A DNA stretch of 64,000 bases from Pseudomonadota bacterium (GCA_003242685.1 QGVD01000013.1:1-64000); one strand, 5' to 3'. Positions 44,243 to 52,596 are shown, counted from the stretch's first letter. The notes: generated from the sequence alone by a model not told the origin. Program-made: numbers and translations.

Positions 44243-44698
44243 ATGCAGATCCGGAATGGAACCGCGCGCCGCGCGAGCCGGGGCGTCACGCTCGTCGAGC
44301 TGATGATCGTCGTGATGATCGTGGCGATCCTCGCTTCGATCGCGGTGCCGAGCTATCAGCAGTACGTGCTCCGTACGAATCGCACCGATGCAACGTCGGC
44401 GCTGCTGCGGATCCAGGCCGCCCAGGAGCGGTTCTTCCTGCAGAACAACCGCTACTCGAGCAACCTCAGCGCCGCTCCGCCCGCAGGTCTCGGCATTCCG
44501 GACGTGACGACCAGCGGCAAGTACGATCTCGCCGTCGCGCTCACGAACGCCGCCGGCACCGCCTACACGGCGACGGCGCGACCGCGCGGTGGACAGGCGA
44601 AGGACACGAAATGCGCCGTCTTCTCGATCGACGAGAGCGGCCGGCGCTCGGCGCGCGACGGCGGAGGAGCGGACGTCACGGCCGAGTGCTGGCGCTGA
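44243..44698 (+). CDS. pilE: Type IV pilin PilE
   Basis: The 151-aa prepilin has cleavage site G14|V15 TLVE with Glu5 and the standard helix ending near PSYQQYVLR. The C-terminal disulfide pair (C130-region CAVF and final CW) forms a D-region. It is the last gene of the minor-pilin operon, 13 nt after pilY1, the usual place of PilE in this operon type. Confidence 0.9.
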   Translation: MQIRNGTARRASRGVTLVELMIVVMIVAILASIAVPSYQQYVLRTNRTDATSALLRIQAAQERFFLQNNRYSSNLSAAPPAGLGIPDVTTSGKYDLAVALTNAAGTAYTATARPRGGQAKDTKCAVFSIDESGRRSARDGGGADVTAECWR

Positions 44699-44744
44699 GC
44701 GAGGCGTTTGCATCCGGTCGACGCACTCCGACACACTTCGTCGG

Positions 44745-45827
44745 ATGCGTCACGGTCGAACCTTCGCTTTCCGCCGCGACATCCTGCGCGCCTTCCGGAC
44801 CGGAATCCTCGCGCTTCTCGGCGCGCTCGCACCGGCTCACGCCGCCGAGCGCGCCGGCTCCCCGACCACCCTCAAGCTCGCCACCTGGAACCTCGAGTGG
44901 CTGATCGCGCCGGAAGAGTTCCGGACGCTCAAGGACACCTGCGCGCCGCGTAACACGCCGATCCGCGGCAACGAGCGGAGACTGCCCTGCGACGTCGCGC
45001 ATCGCTTCGAGCGCTCGGCGATCGACTTCCAGACGCTCTCGCGCTACGCGGAGCGGCTCGATGCCGACGTCATCGCCCTGCAGGAGGTCGACGGCGCCGC
45101 CGCGGCGCGACTCGTGTTCCGCGGATACCGCTTCTGCTTCACCGGCAGGCGTCACGTGCAGAACAACGGTTTCGCGATCCGTCCGGGACTGCCGTTCCGC
45201 TGCGGCCGCGACGTGCGCGAGCTCGCGCTCGGCGACTCACTGCGCCGCGGAGCCGAAGTGATCCTCTTTCCCGGCGAACCGCGAGAAATCCGGCTGCTCA
45301 GCGTGCACCTCAAGGCGGGCTGCCGCATCGACCGGCTCGACGTCGGCAAGGAGGCGTGCCGGGATCTCGCACGGCAGGTTCCCGCGCTCGAAGCCTGGAT
45401 CGACGAGCAGGCGCGGTCAGGGCGCTACTTCGCCGTGCTGGGAGACTTCAATCGCGATCTCCTTTCGGATTCGGGGCCTGCGCGCGCCGCGAACGGACGG
45501 CTGCTGCGGTTGTGGCCGGAGATCGATGACGGCGATCCGCCGGGGGCGGACCTCGTCAACGCCGCCGAAGGTCAGCGCTTCGTCAACTGCACGCCCGGGC
45601 AGTCCTACACGGGCTACATCGACTTCATCGTGCTCGGCGAGTCGCTCGCGCAGCGGATGGTGCCGGGGTCCTTCGAGCGGTTGACGTTCAGCCCCTCGGA
45701 CGCCCGCCGACGCCGGTTGTCGGACCACTGTCCGGTCGCGGTCCGCATCCGCTTACCGGACGCAGTCGACAGCGCGTCACCGGCTGCGGCTGGCACGATT
45801 CGTGCGACGGGGCGGCCGAATCATTAA
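44745..45827 (+). CDS. Secreted endonuclease/exonuclease/phosphatase family protein
   Basis: The 360-aa protein has a signal peptide (cut after AHA, about residue 33) and an EEP-fold domain with motifs TWNLEW (Asn49, Glu51), ALQEVDG, GDFNRD and SDHCPV. The catalytic set is complete, so it is a metal-dependent phosphodiesterase, possibly a nuclease, acting outside the cytoplasm. Substrate is unknown. It lies 46 nt after pilE in the same direction but probably has its own role. Confidence 0.85.
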   Translation: MRHGRTFAFRRDILRAFRTGILALLGALAPAHAAERAGSPTTLKLATWNLEWLIAPEEFRTLKDTCAPRNTPIRGNERRLPCDVAHRFERSAIDFQTLSRYAERLDADVIALQEVDGAAAARLVFRGYRFCFTGRRHVQNNGFAIRPGLPFRCGRDVRELALGDSLRRGAEVILFPGEPREIRLLSVHLKAGCRIDRLDVGKEACRDLARQVPALEAWIDEQARSGRYFAVLGDFNRDLLSDSGPARAANGRLLRLWPEIDDGDPPGADLVNAAEGQRFVNCTPGQSYTGYIDFIVLGESLAQRMVPGSFERLTFSPSDARRRRLSDHCPVAVRIRLPDAVDSASPAAAGTIRATGRPNH

Positions 45828-45909
45828 GTTCAGTCGCTGCCGACTTCGCAGGGACCGTTGGCATAATTGGAGCGTCCCGCGCAGCCAGCGAAGAAAACTA
45901 CATACAACG

Positions 45910-46209
45910 ATGAGCGAGGCACGAGGAGTGGAACGACGCCTTCACACGCGTCACCGCGCCCGTACGACGGTGTACATCACGCTTCCGGGCGGTCGCAGAA
46001 AGATGTGCAAGGCGGTCAATCTGAGCGCCACCGGCGTGTTCATCGAAACCGTGAATCTCGGCTTGCGCAAGGGACAGCAGGTCGAGCTCACCTTCGCGAT
46101 CAATCTGGGCTCGGTTACCAAGCTCCACCGCCGCACCGCGGTAGTGGCGCACGTCTCGCGCGGCGGCACGGGACTCATGATGGAGTCCTACCGCGCCCGC
46201 TCGAGCTGA
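45910..46209 (+). CDS. PilZ domain c-di-GMP-binding protein
   Basis: The 99-aa stand-alone PilZ domain has the RxxxR motif (ERRLHTRHR near residue 8-15) and the NxSxxG motif (NLSATG, about 39-44), the two c-di-GMP contacts. It could link the second messenger to the neighbouring pilus genes. No output domain is present. Confidence 0.88.
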   Translation: MSEARGVERRLHTRHRARTTVYITLPGGRRKMCKAVNLSATGVFIETVNLGLRKGQQVELTFAINLGSVTKLHRRTAVVAHVSRGGTGLMMESYRARSS

Positions 46210-46348
46210 ACGCGCCGCGCGGGCGATCGCGCCTCGCCGTTCCGCCACACCCTCTCCGACCCGGTTTCCTCGCTCATCGGCCCGCGGGGCCGGGGCTCGT
46301 CTGCGTGGGCCGAGCGATGCCGGGGTGCTTTCGTATCGATTCATCCGA

Positions 46349-46419
46349 TTGACACGCTACAGCTGATTCCTGTAGCCTCAAGGCGCACCTGCCAGGGAGT
46401 TCAGGAAAAAACTGTAGCT
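46349..46419 (+). promoter_or_regulatory. Promoter and operator of the CI-like repressor gene
   Basis: A perfect -35 TTGACA (46,349-46,354) is followed by a perfect inverted repeat GCTACAG-N7-CTGTAGC at 46,356-46,376 covering the spacer and -10 region (TGTAGC). A third half-site CTGTAGC lies at 46,412-46,418, just before the ribosome binding site GAGGAGG. The layout points to autorepression by the gene that follows. Confidence 0.75.
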
Positions 46420-46435
46420 TAGCGAGGAGGCACCC

Positions 46436-47110
46436 GTGGCAAAAACAAAACCCGTCCGCCCGGAGTACCTGGACTTCGCCCGGCGCCTCAAGGCGGGTAT
46501 GGCTGCAAAGCAGCTCGATCAGAGCACTGTTGCACGAGCGCTCGGAATCGAACCCCAATCCGTGCAGCAATGGCTCGCTGGTCAAACAATGCCGCGGGGC
46601 TATCGCATCAAGGCACTCGCTGCACTGCTCGACGTCGAGCCGTGGGAGCTGCTCGGGAGCTCGACTCCCGTGGAGGACGCCGGCGGCAATCGCTTCTCGG
46701 CGGTCGCGCCGGGCGGCATCCGTCGCGTGCCCCGCATCTCGTGGGTGAGCGCAGGCCAGTTCCGCGAGATCGAAGTCCCCTATTCCGGTCAGCCCGAAGC
46801 CTGGGACACACCCACCGAGCCTCTCGGTCCGCGTGCTTTCTCGCTGCGCGTCGAGGGCGATTCCATGGAACCGGAGTTTCCAGCGGGCTGCATCATCTTC
46901 GTCGAGCCGGACACGCAGGCCGTGAACGGCGACTACGTGGTCGTCACGGTCGACGACACGAACCAGGCTACGTTCAAACAGCTCGTGATCGACGGCCCGC
47001 GCCGCTATCTCAAGCCACTGAATCCCCGCTATCCCGTCATTCCCATCGAGCGCGAGGCGCGCATCTGTGGCGTCGTCCGCGAGATGCGGAAGGCCTATCC
47101 GCGACGCTGA
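46436..47110 (+). CDS. CI/LexA-like self-cleaving repressor
   Basis: The 224-aa protein has an N-terminal HTH (about 22-55, QSTVARALGIEPQSVQQWLAG) and a C-terminal S24 peptidase domain. The catalytic Ser143 is in VEGDSMEP and Lys181 in ATFKQL; the scissile Ala106-Gly107 is in WVSAGQFR. It should be inactivated by RecA filament-stimulated autocleavage like phage repressors. Start is GTG 46,436 after GAGGAGG. It heads a cassette of phage-type DNA-binding genes. Confidence 0.9.
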   Translation: MAKTKPVRPEYLDFARRLKAGMAAKQLDQSTVARALGIEPQSVQQWLAGQTMPRGYRIKALAALLDVEPWELLGSSTPVEDAGGNRFSAVAPGGIRRVPRISWVSAGQFREIEVPYSGQPEAWDTPTEPLGPRAFSLRVEGDSMEPEFPAGCIIFVEPDTQAVNGDYVVVTVDDTNQATFKQLVIDGPRRYLKPLNPRYPVIPIEREARICGVVREMRKAYPRR

Positions 47111-47170
47111 TGCCCGAGGCCGTCGGGTGAGCGGCGCCAACGACTTGCGCGCCAATTTACAGGCAAATGC

Positions 47171-47200
47171 TTGACATATTCAGCTTTCAGCTTCATGCTG
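47171..47200 (+). promoter_or_regulatory. Promoter/operator before the annealing-protein gene
   Basis: A perfect TTGACA at 47,171-47,176 is followed at 17 nt by CATGCT. The overlapping CAGCTTTCAGCTTCATGCTG (47,181-47,200) is an imperfect 20-bp palindrome. It is a likely second operator for the upstream repressor, although it differs from the CTACAG repeat. Confidence 0.5.
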
Positions 47201-47222
47201 CCCTGAGGAATTGGAGGCAGCC

Positions 47223-48110
47223 ATGTCCACTGAAATCTCCCCTGTCGAGGTGCAATCCAGCGCTCAGCAGAATGCACCGCAGCAGACACCGACTCCCCAG
47301 GTTCCGACCCCCGCGCCCGCACCTCGTGCAGCCAATCCGCTCGATCTCTCCCCCGCCGAGTTCCGCCAGGCGCTCGCCCGGCGCAGTGAGAACCGCAAGG
47401 CGCTGATCGACTGGATCCGCAGCTCGCTCGTGGACGGCGTGGACTTCGGGGCCGTCCCCCTCCGTCGCGGCGGGTTCTCCAAGCCGTCGCTGCGCAAGCC
47501 GGGCGCCGAGAAGATCTGCGGAATGCTGGGTGTGACGGCCACCTTCCCGACGCTGAAGGACTATGAGACGGCGGCCCTCGAGAATCGCGAGCTCACGCAG
47601 ATCATCCTGCGCTGCCATCTGATCAGCCCCGACGGTCAGATCGTCGCCGACGGCGTCGGCGCCCGCTCCGTGGAGCAGGATCAGGGCGACATCAACAAGG
47701 CGCTCAAGATGGCCATCAAGAGCGCCATGATCGACGCGACGCTGCGCATGGCCGGGCTGTCCGAGATCTTCACGCAGGACCTCGAGGACATGCCGCATGC
47801 GGCTTTCGATGCGGATGCCCAGGAACCTGCGCCGCAGGATACCGCGGCGAAGACCGCCTCTCCCGCAGAGGAACAGAATCGCGAAGAGCAGCCGGCGCAG
47901 ACGCAGCACCGCTCCGCGCGCAAGCCGTCGAGCGGACACGGCGAGCGCCTCGCCACGGAACGGCAGGTCAAGATGCTGCGCGTGAAGCTCGACCAGGCGG
48001 GCATTCCCGAGGACGAATTCCTCCAGAAGTTCGGCATCTCCGAGATCACCGCACTGCCCTTCGCGAAGGTGAACGCGGCGCTGCAGTGGATCTCCACCGT
48101 CGCGGCGTGA
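47223..48110 (+). CDS. Putative single-strand annealing protein (Rad52-like)
   Basis: The 295-aa protein has a proline/glutamine-rich N-terminus (1-40), then a core with KPGAEK at 92-97 and NKALKMAIKSAMIDATLRM at 158-176 followed by SEIFTQDLEDM. This pattern is shared by a phage/plasmid family that I connect, by inference, to Rad52/ERF-type annealing proteins. After an acidic linker the C-terminal domain (TERQVKMLRVKLDQAG, 245-290) resembles a small helical accessory domain of such proteins. ATG 47,223 is preceded by GGAGG at 5 nt. A start four codons earlier (TTG) is less likely. Confidence 0.6.
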   Translation: MSTEISPVEVQSSAQQNAPQQTPTPQVPTPAPAPRAANPLDLSPAEFRQALARRSENRKALIDWIRSSLVDGVDFGAVPLRRGGFSKPSLRKPGAEKICGMLGVTATFPTLKDYETAALENRELTQIILRCHLISPDGQIVADGVGARSVEQDQGDINKALKMAIKSAMIDATLRMAGLSEIFTQDLEDMPHAAFDADAQEPAPQDTAAKTASPAEEQNREEQPAQTQHRSARKPSSGHGERLATERQVKMLRVKLDQAGIPEDEFLQKFGISEITALPFAKVNAALQWISTVAA

Positions 48111-48141
48111 GCCGCCGCAAGAGCTGAAGCGCCGAACGAGC

Positions 48142-48315
48142 ATGTCGCGTCGACGAGCGGGGCGGTCCGTCCGCGAAGCCTGCGGCTGCACCAGCGACGG
48201 CGGCATGAGGTGGTTGAGCCTCTGCCGTACGCATCGCACCGAGTTCCAGGAGCTCCATGCGCGGGCTCACGCGGACTACATGCAGCCGAAGCGCCGCGAG
48301 CGCAGAAAGCGCTAG
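48142..48315 (+). CDS. 57-aa Cys/His-rich small protein
   Basis: A 57-codon ORF between the annealing gene and the acidic ORF encodes a basic protein with CGC at 14-16, Cys28 and His31, plus His41/His43, ending in an arginine-rich tail (PKRRERRKR). The CxC...CxxH layout suggests a single zinc site. Such small zinc proteins are frequent in phage early regions. No family is recognised. Confidence 0.55.
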   Translation: MSRRRAGRSVREACGCTSDGGMRWLSLCRTHRTEFQELHARAHADYMQPKRRERRKR

Positions 48316-48377
48316 TGCAGAAAGCCGGGTGCAGAAAGCGCTGGAGACGCCGTGCCGCCCGCAGTGGAGAGTGAAAC

Positions 48378-48665
48378 GTGAGCGAAGAGGACTTCCTCCT
48401 CGAAGAGCCGCGCGGCGACGAGCCGTACTGGTTCGAAGGAGTGCGGCACGATGCCGCCCGTGAAGAGTGGTCGAAGGATCGTGAAGCGGAGCAAGGAGCC
48501 GACGATGCCGTTGGACGTCAGGAACACCGGTGCCAGGGATTTCAGGCTGGTGCCCGAGGGGGTCCACGACGCGGTGTGCAACATGGTCGTGGATTGCGGC
48601 ATTCAACCGGGCGGGAAGTTCCGGCCGAGGCATCAGGTCTACATCCGCTGGGAGATCCCTTCTGA
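48378..48665 (+). CDS. Small acidic ORF overlapping SSB-like gene
   Basis: A GTG-initiated ORF begins SEEDFLLEEPRGDEPYWFEG after a good GGAGAG site. The first 40 residues look protein-like and acidic; the remaining part runs through the next gene in another frame and looks like out-of-frame sequence. It may be a real early protein of about 40-95 aa, or one damaged at its 3' end by a frameshift. Confidence 0.4.
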   Translation: MSEEDFLLEEPRGDEPYWFEGVRHDAAREEWSKDREAEQGADDAVGRQEHRCQGFQAGARGGPRRGVQHGRGLRHSTGREVPAEASGLHPLGDPF

Positions 48666-49122
48666 GCGCGTGCAGTGGACCGACCGGTTCGGGGAGAAGC
48701 ACGAAGGGCCGATGAACATCGGCAAGTTCTACACCGCCTCGCTCGCCGAGAAGGCGGCGCTGCGGCGCGATCTCGAGAACTGGCGCGGGCGCGCGTTCAC
48801 GCGCGAGGAGCTCGCAGGATTCGATCTGTTCCGCATCCTCGGCACTGCCTGCCGGCTCGTGGTCACCCACACCACGCACGGCGGCGAAACGTACGCGAAC
48901 GTCACGGGCGTGACGGGCTTTCCCCGCGATGCGGAAAAGCCGCGCGCCGAGCATCGGCTGGTGAAGTACTCTCCCGAGGAGCCGGAGCAGTTCGACGAGC
49001 TGCCGCAGTGGCTGCGCGAAAAGGTCGCGGGCGCACTCACGTCGCCCTATTCCCGCCGCCACGCTTCTCCCGCCGGCGACGACGAACTCCAGGACGAGCT
49101 GCCCTTCCAGCGCAGCGCCTGA
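48505..49122 (+). CDS. Phage-type SSB-like protein
   Basis: The 205-aa protein has an N-terminal domain starting VPEGVHDAVCNMVVDCG, a core with TASLAEKAALRRDLENWRGR (78-96) and GFDLFRILG, and an acidic tail DDELQDELPFQRSA. The near-terminal DELPF recalls the acidic tip of single-stranded DNA-binding proteins (DDDIPF) that recruits partners. Related phage genes neighbour recombination genes. ATG 48,505 follows AAGGAG at 6 nt. SSB function is inferred. Confidence 0.55.
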   Translation: MPLDVRNTGARDFRLVPEGVHDAVCNMVVDCGIQPGGKFRPRHQVYIRWEIPSERVQWTDRFGEKHEGPMNIGKFYTASLAEKAALRRDLENWRGRAFTREELAGFDLFRILGTACRLVVTHTTHGGETYANVTGVTGFPRDAEKPRAEHRLVKYSPEEPEQFDELPQWLREKVAGALTSPYSRRHASPAGDDELQDELPFQRSA

Positions 49123-49202
49123 AGGACCGGCTCCCGCCGGACCGCGGTGCGGGCACGCCCCTTGCGAACGCGCGACGGAAAACTCTCCGTCCGGGGGCGT
49201 AC

Positions 49203-49586
49203 ATGCCGATTCGCAGCCGTGCCGCTGTCGTCGCGTCCGCACTCGTCGGTGCGGGTGCGAACCTCTGCGCCTGCGCTGCCGACGAAGGTCCGCAGCGCGA
49301 AAGGGAGCCGCAGACCGTCACGTGGAAGATCGCGTGGGATCCCGTGCGTACACACGAGGACGGTACGCCGCTCAGCGAACCGCCCATGTACTTCGTCGAA
49401 ACCACGACGGATGCGAAGCGCGGCCCGTGGACGCAGGTGTGGAGCGGAAAGTCGAACCGCGCGGAGATCCGCCTGGGTCCCGGCACGCGCTGCTTCCGTG
49501 CGTTCGCCGTTCTCGACGGCCGACGCAGCGCCGCCTCTTCGGTGATCTGCGGTACGCGACCGAAGGCCGAAGCGGAGAACGAGTGA
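49203..49586 (+). CDS. Secreted fibronectin-III-like small protein
   Basis: The 127-aa product has a signal peptide or imperfect lipoprotein signal (ALVGAGANLCACA) and one domain (TWKIAWDPVRTHEDGTPLSE) resembling a fibronectin type III repeat of phage tail or surface proteins. Two cysteines (CFRAF and ICGT) may pair. It follows the SSB-like gene by 80 nt. Confidence 0.6.
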   Translation: MPIRSRAAVVASALVGAGANLCACAADEGPQREREPQTVTWKIAWDPVRTHEDGTPLSEPPMYFVETTTDAKRGPWTQVWSGKSNRAEIRLGPGTRCFRAFAVLDGRRSAASSVICGTRPKAEAENE

Positions 49587-49606
49587 ACATCACGCCGGCG
49601 TGATGT
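49587..49606. repeat. Perfect 20-bp palindrome
   Basis: ACATCACGCC and its reverse complement join with no spacer directly after the fibronectin-like gene stop. It could be an operator or a transcript end structure. Confidence 0.6.
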
Positions 49607-49638
49607 CGCATGCCGGCGCCGTTATGTTCATTCTCGAT

Positions 49639-49660
49639 GCTGTATCGTGTTCGATACAGC
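49639..49660. promoter_or_regulatory. Inverted repeat, likely operator
   Basis: GCTGTATCG-TGTT-CGATACAGC is a perfect 9-bp inverted repeat 103 nt before the following gene, followed by TTTG. Its outer GCTGTA/TACAGC partly resembles the repressor operator at 46,356, but arm order and spacing differ. Confidence 0.5.
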
Positions 49661-49762
49661 TTTGTTGCGTGCCCGCGAATGCGAACTGCGACACGATTCG
49701 CTGTCGCCCCGCCGTGCATCGCTCACACTCGCGTGTGGTTCACCGGGGGATGCAACCACACC

Positions 49763-50176
49763 ATGAAACTCATCGATTCCGCGATCGGCTCCGTCGTTCC
49801 CAGGCTCGGCATCGGCGCGCGCTGGCTGCGTGAGCAGCTCGCCGCGCTCGGCGTGACCGTGCCGCTGTCGAACGGATGCATCGAGGAGTTCGTGCGCAAC
49901 GCGAACGATGCGGTCGCGCGCACCCGCACGCCTGGCGAGCCCTACATGTCGTGTCTGCGGCGTCAGATCGAGGCGCGTGCGCGCTTCATCCAGCTCTGGA
50001 CGACGACGGACGAGAAATTCGAGCGCGCCGAATGGGGCGAGCTGGTGGAGATCGCGCAGCGCTTCGCCCTGCCGCGTCCCTGGAAGCTCGCACCCGATCC
50101 CGTGCCTTCGGTACCGAAGCGCAACATCGCCGACGAGATTCCCGAGCATCTCGTGGTGAAGATCCTCGAGCCCTGA
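49763..50176 (+). CDS. Hypothetical protein, 137 aa
   Basis: The product MKLIDSAIGSVVPRLGIGAR is a soluble, helical protein with no motif I recognise. The C-terminal half has KPWKLA-like basic and acidic patches. It lies between the phage-like cassette and a methyltransferase gene. Function is unknown. Confidence 0.7.
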   Translation: MKLIDSAIGSVVPRLGIGARWLREQLAALGVTVPLSNGCIEEFVRNANDAVARTRTPGEPYMSCLRRQIEARARFIQLWTTTDEKFERAEWGELVEIAQRFALPRPWKLAPDPVPSVPKRNIADEIPEHLVVKILEP

Positions 50177-50350
50177 GGCTTCCCGCTCTCCCTCCTTCCA
50201 TCTCGGCCGTCCGCGGCACGGGCCGCGCAACGGTCGAGCTTGCGTCGCTTCGCGGCCGCAGCCCGCGGCTGGCTCTGCGGCGGTTATCATTCGCACGAGG
50301 TCCATCGGGGCCATGACACTGGCACGTATCGGCAGCTGCGGCGGGGATGC

Positions 50351-50950
50351 GTGTCGGTCGAGGGCAGCGTGCACAGAACCGAGCATGTCGTCCGGATTCG
50401 CGCGACGCGCGTCGGCAGTCGCAGGCCGAAGGTGCGCTTCGATCCGACGCCGCACGGGCTCGTCGGCCCGCTGCTCGAGCTCGCCGAGGTCGGACCCGAC
50501 GACGTCGTCTATGATCTCGGCTGCGGAGACGGCCGCATCGTCATCGCCGCGGCACGTGATTACGGTGCCAGGGGAGTCGGCATCGACATCGATCCGATCC
50601 TGATCGATCAGGCGCGGCGCGCGGCCTGCGACGCAGGCGTCGCGGACCGGGTCGAGTTCCTGCAGCAGGACCTCTACGAGGCCGACGTGCGGCCGGCGAG
50701 CGTCGTCGTGCTGTTCCTGCTGCCCGAGGCGAATCTCCTGCTGCGCCCCAGGCTCCTCTCGGAGCTCGAGCCCGGCGCGCGCATCGTTTCGTACATCCAC
50801 GACATGCGCGAGTGGCGACCCGAGCGGACCCGTCATTTCGTGGACAGGAAGGGCTGGCACCACCGGATGTTCCTGTGGGTCGTGCCGCCCCGTTCGACGC
50901 CGGTATCCGACTTGCTCGATCCGTCGCGGTATCGCGAGGGCCGTGCCTGA
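50351..50950 (+). CDS. Class I SAM-dependent methyltransferase
   Basis: The protein has motif I DLGCGDGRIVIAAA and motif II GIDIDPILIDQAR, typical of Rossmann methyltransferases. The C-terminal RHFVDRKGWHHRMFLWVVP part may bind substrate. The start is uncertain: GTG 50,351 with upstream GGGGAT gives 199 aa, but later GTG codons are possible. Substrate unknown. Confidence 0.75.
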   Translation: MSVEGSVHRTEHVVRIRATRVGSRRPKVRFDPTPHGLVGPLLELAEVGPDDVVYDLGCGDGRIVIAAARDYGARGVGIDIDPILIDQARRAACDAGVADRVEFLQQDLYEADVRPASVVVLFLLPEANLLLRPRLLSELEPGARIVSYIHDMREWRPERTRHFVDRKGWHHRMFLWVVPPRSTPVSDLLDPSRYREGRA

Positions 50951-51017
50951 ACGCGTGCGCTTCGGTCGCCGCGCATCACGCGCAGCGACCGCCCCGGCAC
51001 GCCGTCCGCCGGCGCCT

Positions 51018-51806
51018 TCAGACACGGCTCGCAGCGATGAGCAGCAGCCGGCGCGGCATCAGACGCGCGATGCGTGTGATCATGCGATTGTGGATGCCCG
51101 TCACGACGACGGGCCCGCGACCCTTCGCGATCGCGGCGAGAGCTTCCTCGACGACCGCCTCGGCGCTCTGAACGGGAAAGCCGAACCGCCGTCTGCGCGG
51201 ATCGGGCCCCGCCCGCTCGGCAAAACGGGTGTCCGTCGCGCCGGGATGGACGGCGACGACGTGCACGCCGCGCCGCCGCTCGTTCGCCCACAGCGACTCG
51301 GTGAACGAAGTGACGAAGGCCTTGGTCGCCGTGTACACCGGATGCGTCGGATGCGGCAGTGTCGCGACGACGGATGAGACGTTGACGAGACGATCGCCCG
51401 CCTCGGCCTGAGCCAGGAACGCGTGTGCGAGCGCAACCAGCGCTTCCACGTTGACGCGGATCATCTCGAGCTGTCTCTCGAGCGGGAGCCGGGCGAAGTC
51501 GCCGCGCAGCCCGAATCCCGCGTTGTTGACGAGCAGGTTGCAGCGTCCGGTCCTCACGGCCTCGAGCGCCGCATCGAGACCTTCGGACGAGCCCAGATCG
51601 GCGACGAGCGGGCGATGCCCGTCTCCGGGCAGCTCCGCGATGAGCTCCTGCAGCCGCTCGGCATTGCGTGCCAGCGCGGTCACGGCGAATCCCTCGCGCG
51701 CGAGCGCCCTGGCGAACGCCCGACCGATTCCCTCGCTCGCGCCCGTCACGAATGCGCGCCTGCGCACGGTCGTCGCGGTGCTTGCGGTGTGAGGCGGCAT
51801 CTGCAT
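51018..51806 (-). CDS. Short-chain dehydrogenase/reductase
   Basis: The SDR has the GASEGIGRAFA cofactor motif, NNAG in NLLVNNAGFG, and catalytic Ser and Tyr in SSVVATLPHPTHPVYTATKAF. From ATG 51,806 it is 262 aa; an ATG two codons later and one at 51,854 are alternatives. It likely reduces or oxidises a hydroxy/keto group with NAD(P)H. It is divergent from the response regulator. Confidence 0.88.
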   Translation of the reverse strand: MQMPPHTASTATTVRRRAFVTGASEGIGRAFARALAREGFAVTALARNAERLQELIAELPGDGHRPLVADLGSSEGLDAALEAVRTGRCNLLVNNAGFGLRGDFARLPLERQLEMIRVNVEALVALAHAFLAQAEAGDRLVNVSSVVATLPHPTHPVYTATKAFVTSFTESLWANERRRGVHVVAVHPGATDTRFAERAGPDPRRRRFGFPVQSAEAVVEEALAAIAKGRGPVVVTGIHNRMITRIARLMPRRLLLIAASRV

Positions 51807-52017
51807 CGAAACCGTATCGTTCGCGCGAAAGTCACGGCAGAGAAGATTCTCCATCCCGGCCGCCGGTGCGGCCAGGCATTCGAGCGACCCCGGCGCGCCG
51901 ACTGCACGGGTCGGAACGCCCGGAACATCGCCGCTTTCCCGGTGCTGCTGAAGCTCCTCTCCTCCCCCTGCTCGAGCGCAAGCGTGACCCGGCATCGGGC
52001 TTGCACGTCGAGCACAC

Positions 52018-52377
52018 ATGAACGGCCGAAGAATACTCGTCGTCGACGACAATCAGGATGCCGCCCTGACGCTCGCCCTCGTCCTCGAGCTCGAAGGCCA
52101 CGACGTCCGGGTGTCGCACAGTGGCGAGGAGGCGGTTCTGCAGGCCTCGACGTTCAGGCCCGACATCATCTTCATGGACATTGCACTGCCGAACATCGAC
52201 GGCTGGCAGGCCGCACGGGAGATCCGCTCCCGACCCTGGGGCCGGGACATCACGATCCTGGCGCTCAGCGGCTACAGCGCACCCGAGGACCGGCAGCGCA
52301 GTGCGGAAGCCGGAATGGACGGCCATCTCGTGAAGCCGATCGATCCTCTCGATCTCGTACGCATCATTCCCCACTGA
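52018..52377 (+). CDS. Single-domain response regulator
   Basis: The 119-aa protein is a stand-alone REC domain. Acidic residues Asp10 and Asp11, phospho-acceptor Asp53 in FMDIALP and Lys105 in LVKPID are present. With no output domain it probably acts by protein contact, as CheY or a phosphorelay shuttle. No histidine kinase is in the window. Confidence 0.9.
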   Translation: MNGRRILVVDDNQDAALTLALVLELEGHDVRVSHSGEEAVLQASTFRPDIIFMDIALPNIDGWQAAREIRSRPWGRDITILALSGYSAPEDRQRSAEAGMDGHLVKPIDPLDLVRIIPH

Positions 52378-52596
52378 GTCGCCGATCGGCGCACGATTGC
52401 GTGCGGAAGCGGTACTTCCGGCGGTGCACCTGGGCACGCGATGTGCTATTGGCTCGAGACGGTGGCGCCGATTGCGTTCCTTCGATCGCCATCGCGCCTC
52501 CGTGAGGATCGAGCCGGCAGTCGGGAGCCCGGTGACCCGGCGTCCGTTCGCTCCACATGCATCGGAGCTACGCCGATGCCGTCAGGAGATGCAGTC

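Noticed and set aside
49639..49660. LexA box of E. coli type
   Set aside because: CTGT and ACAG are 12 nt apart instead of 8, so it does not fit the standard LexA box.
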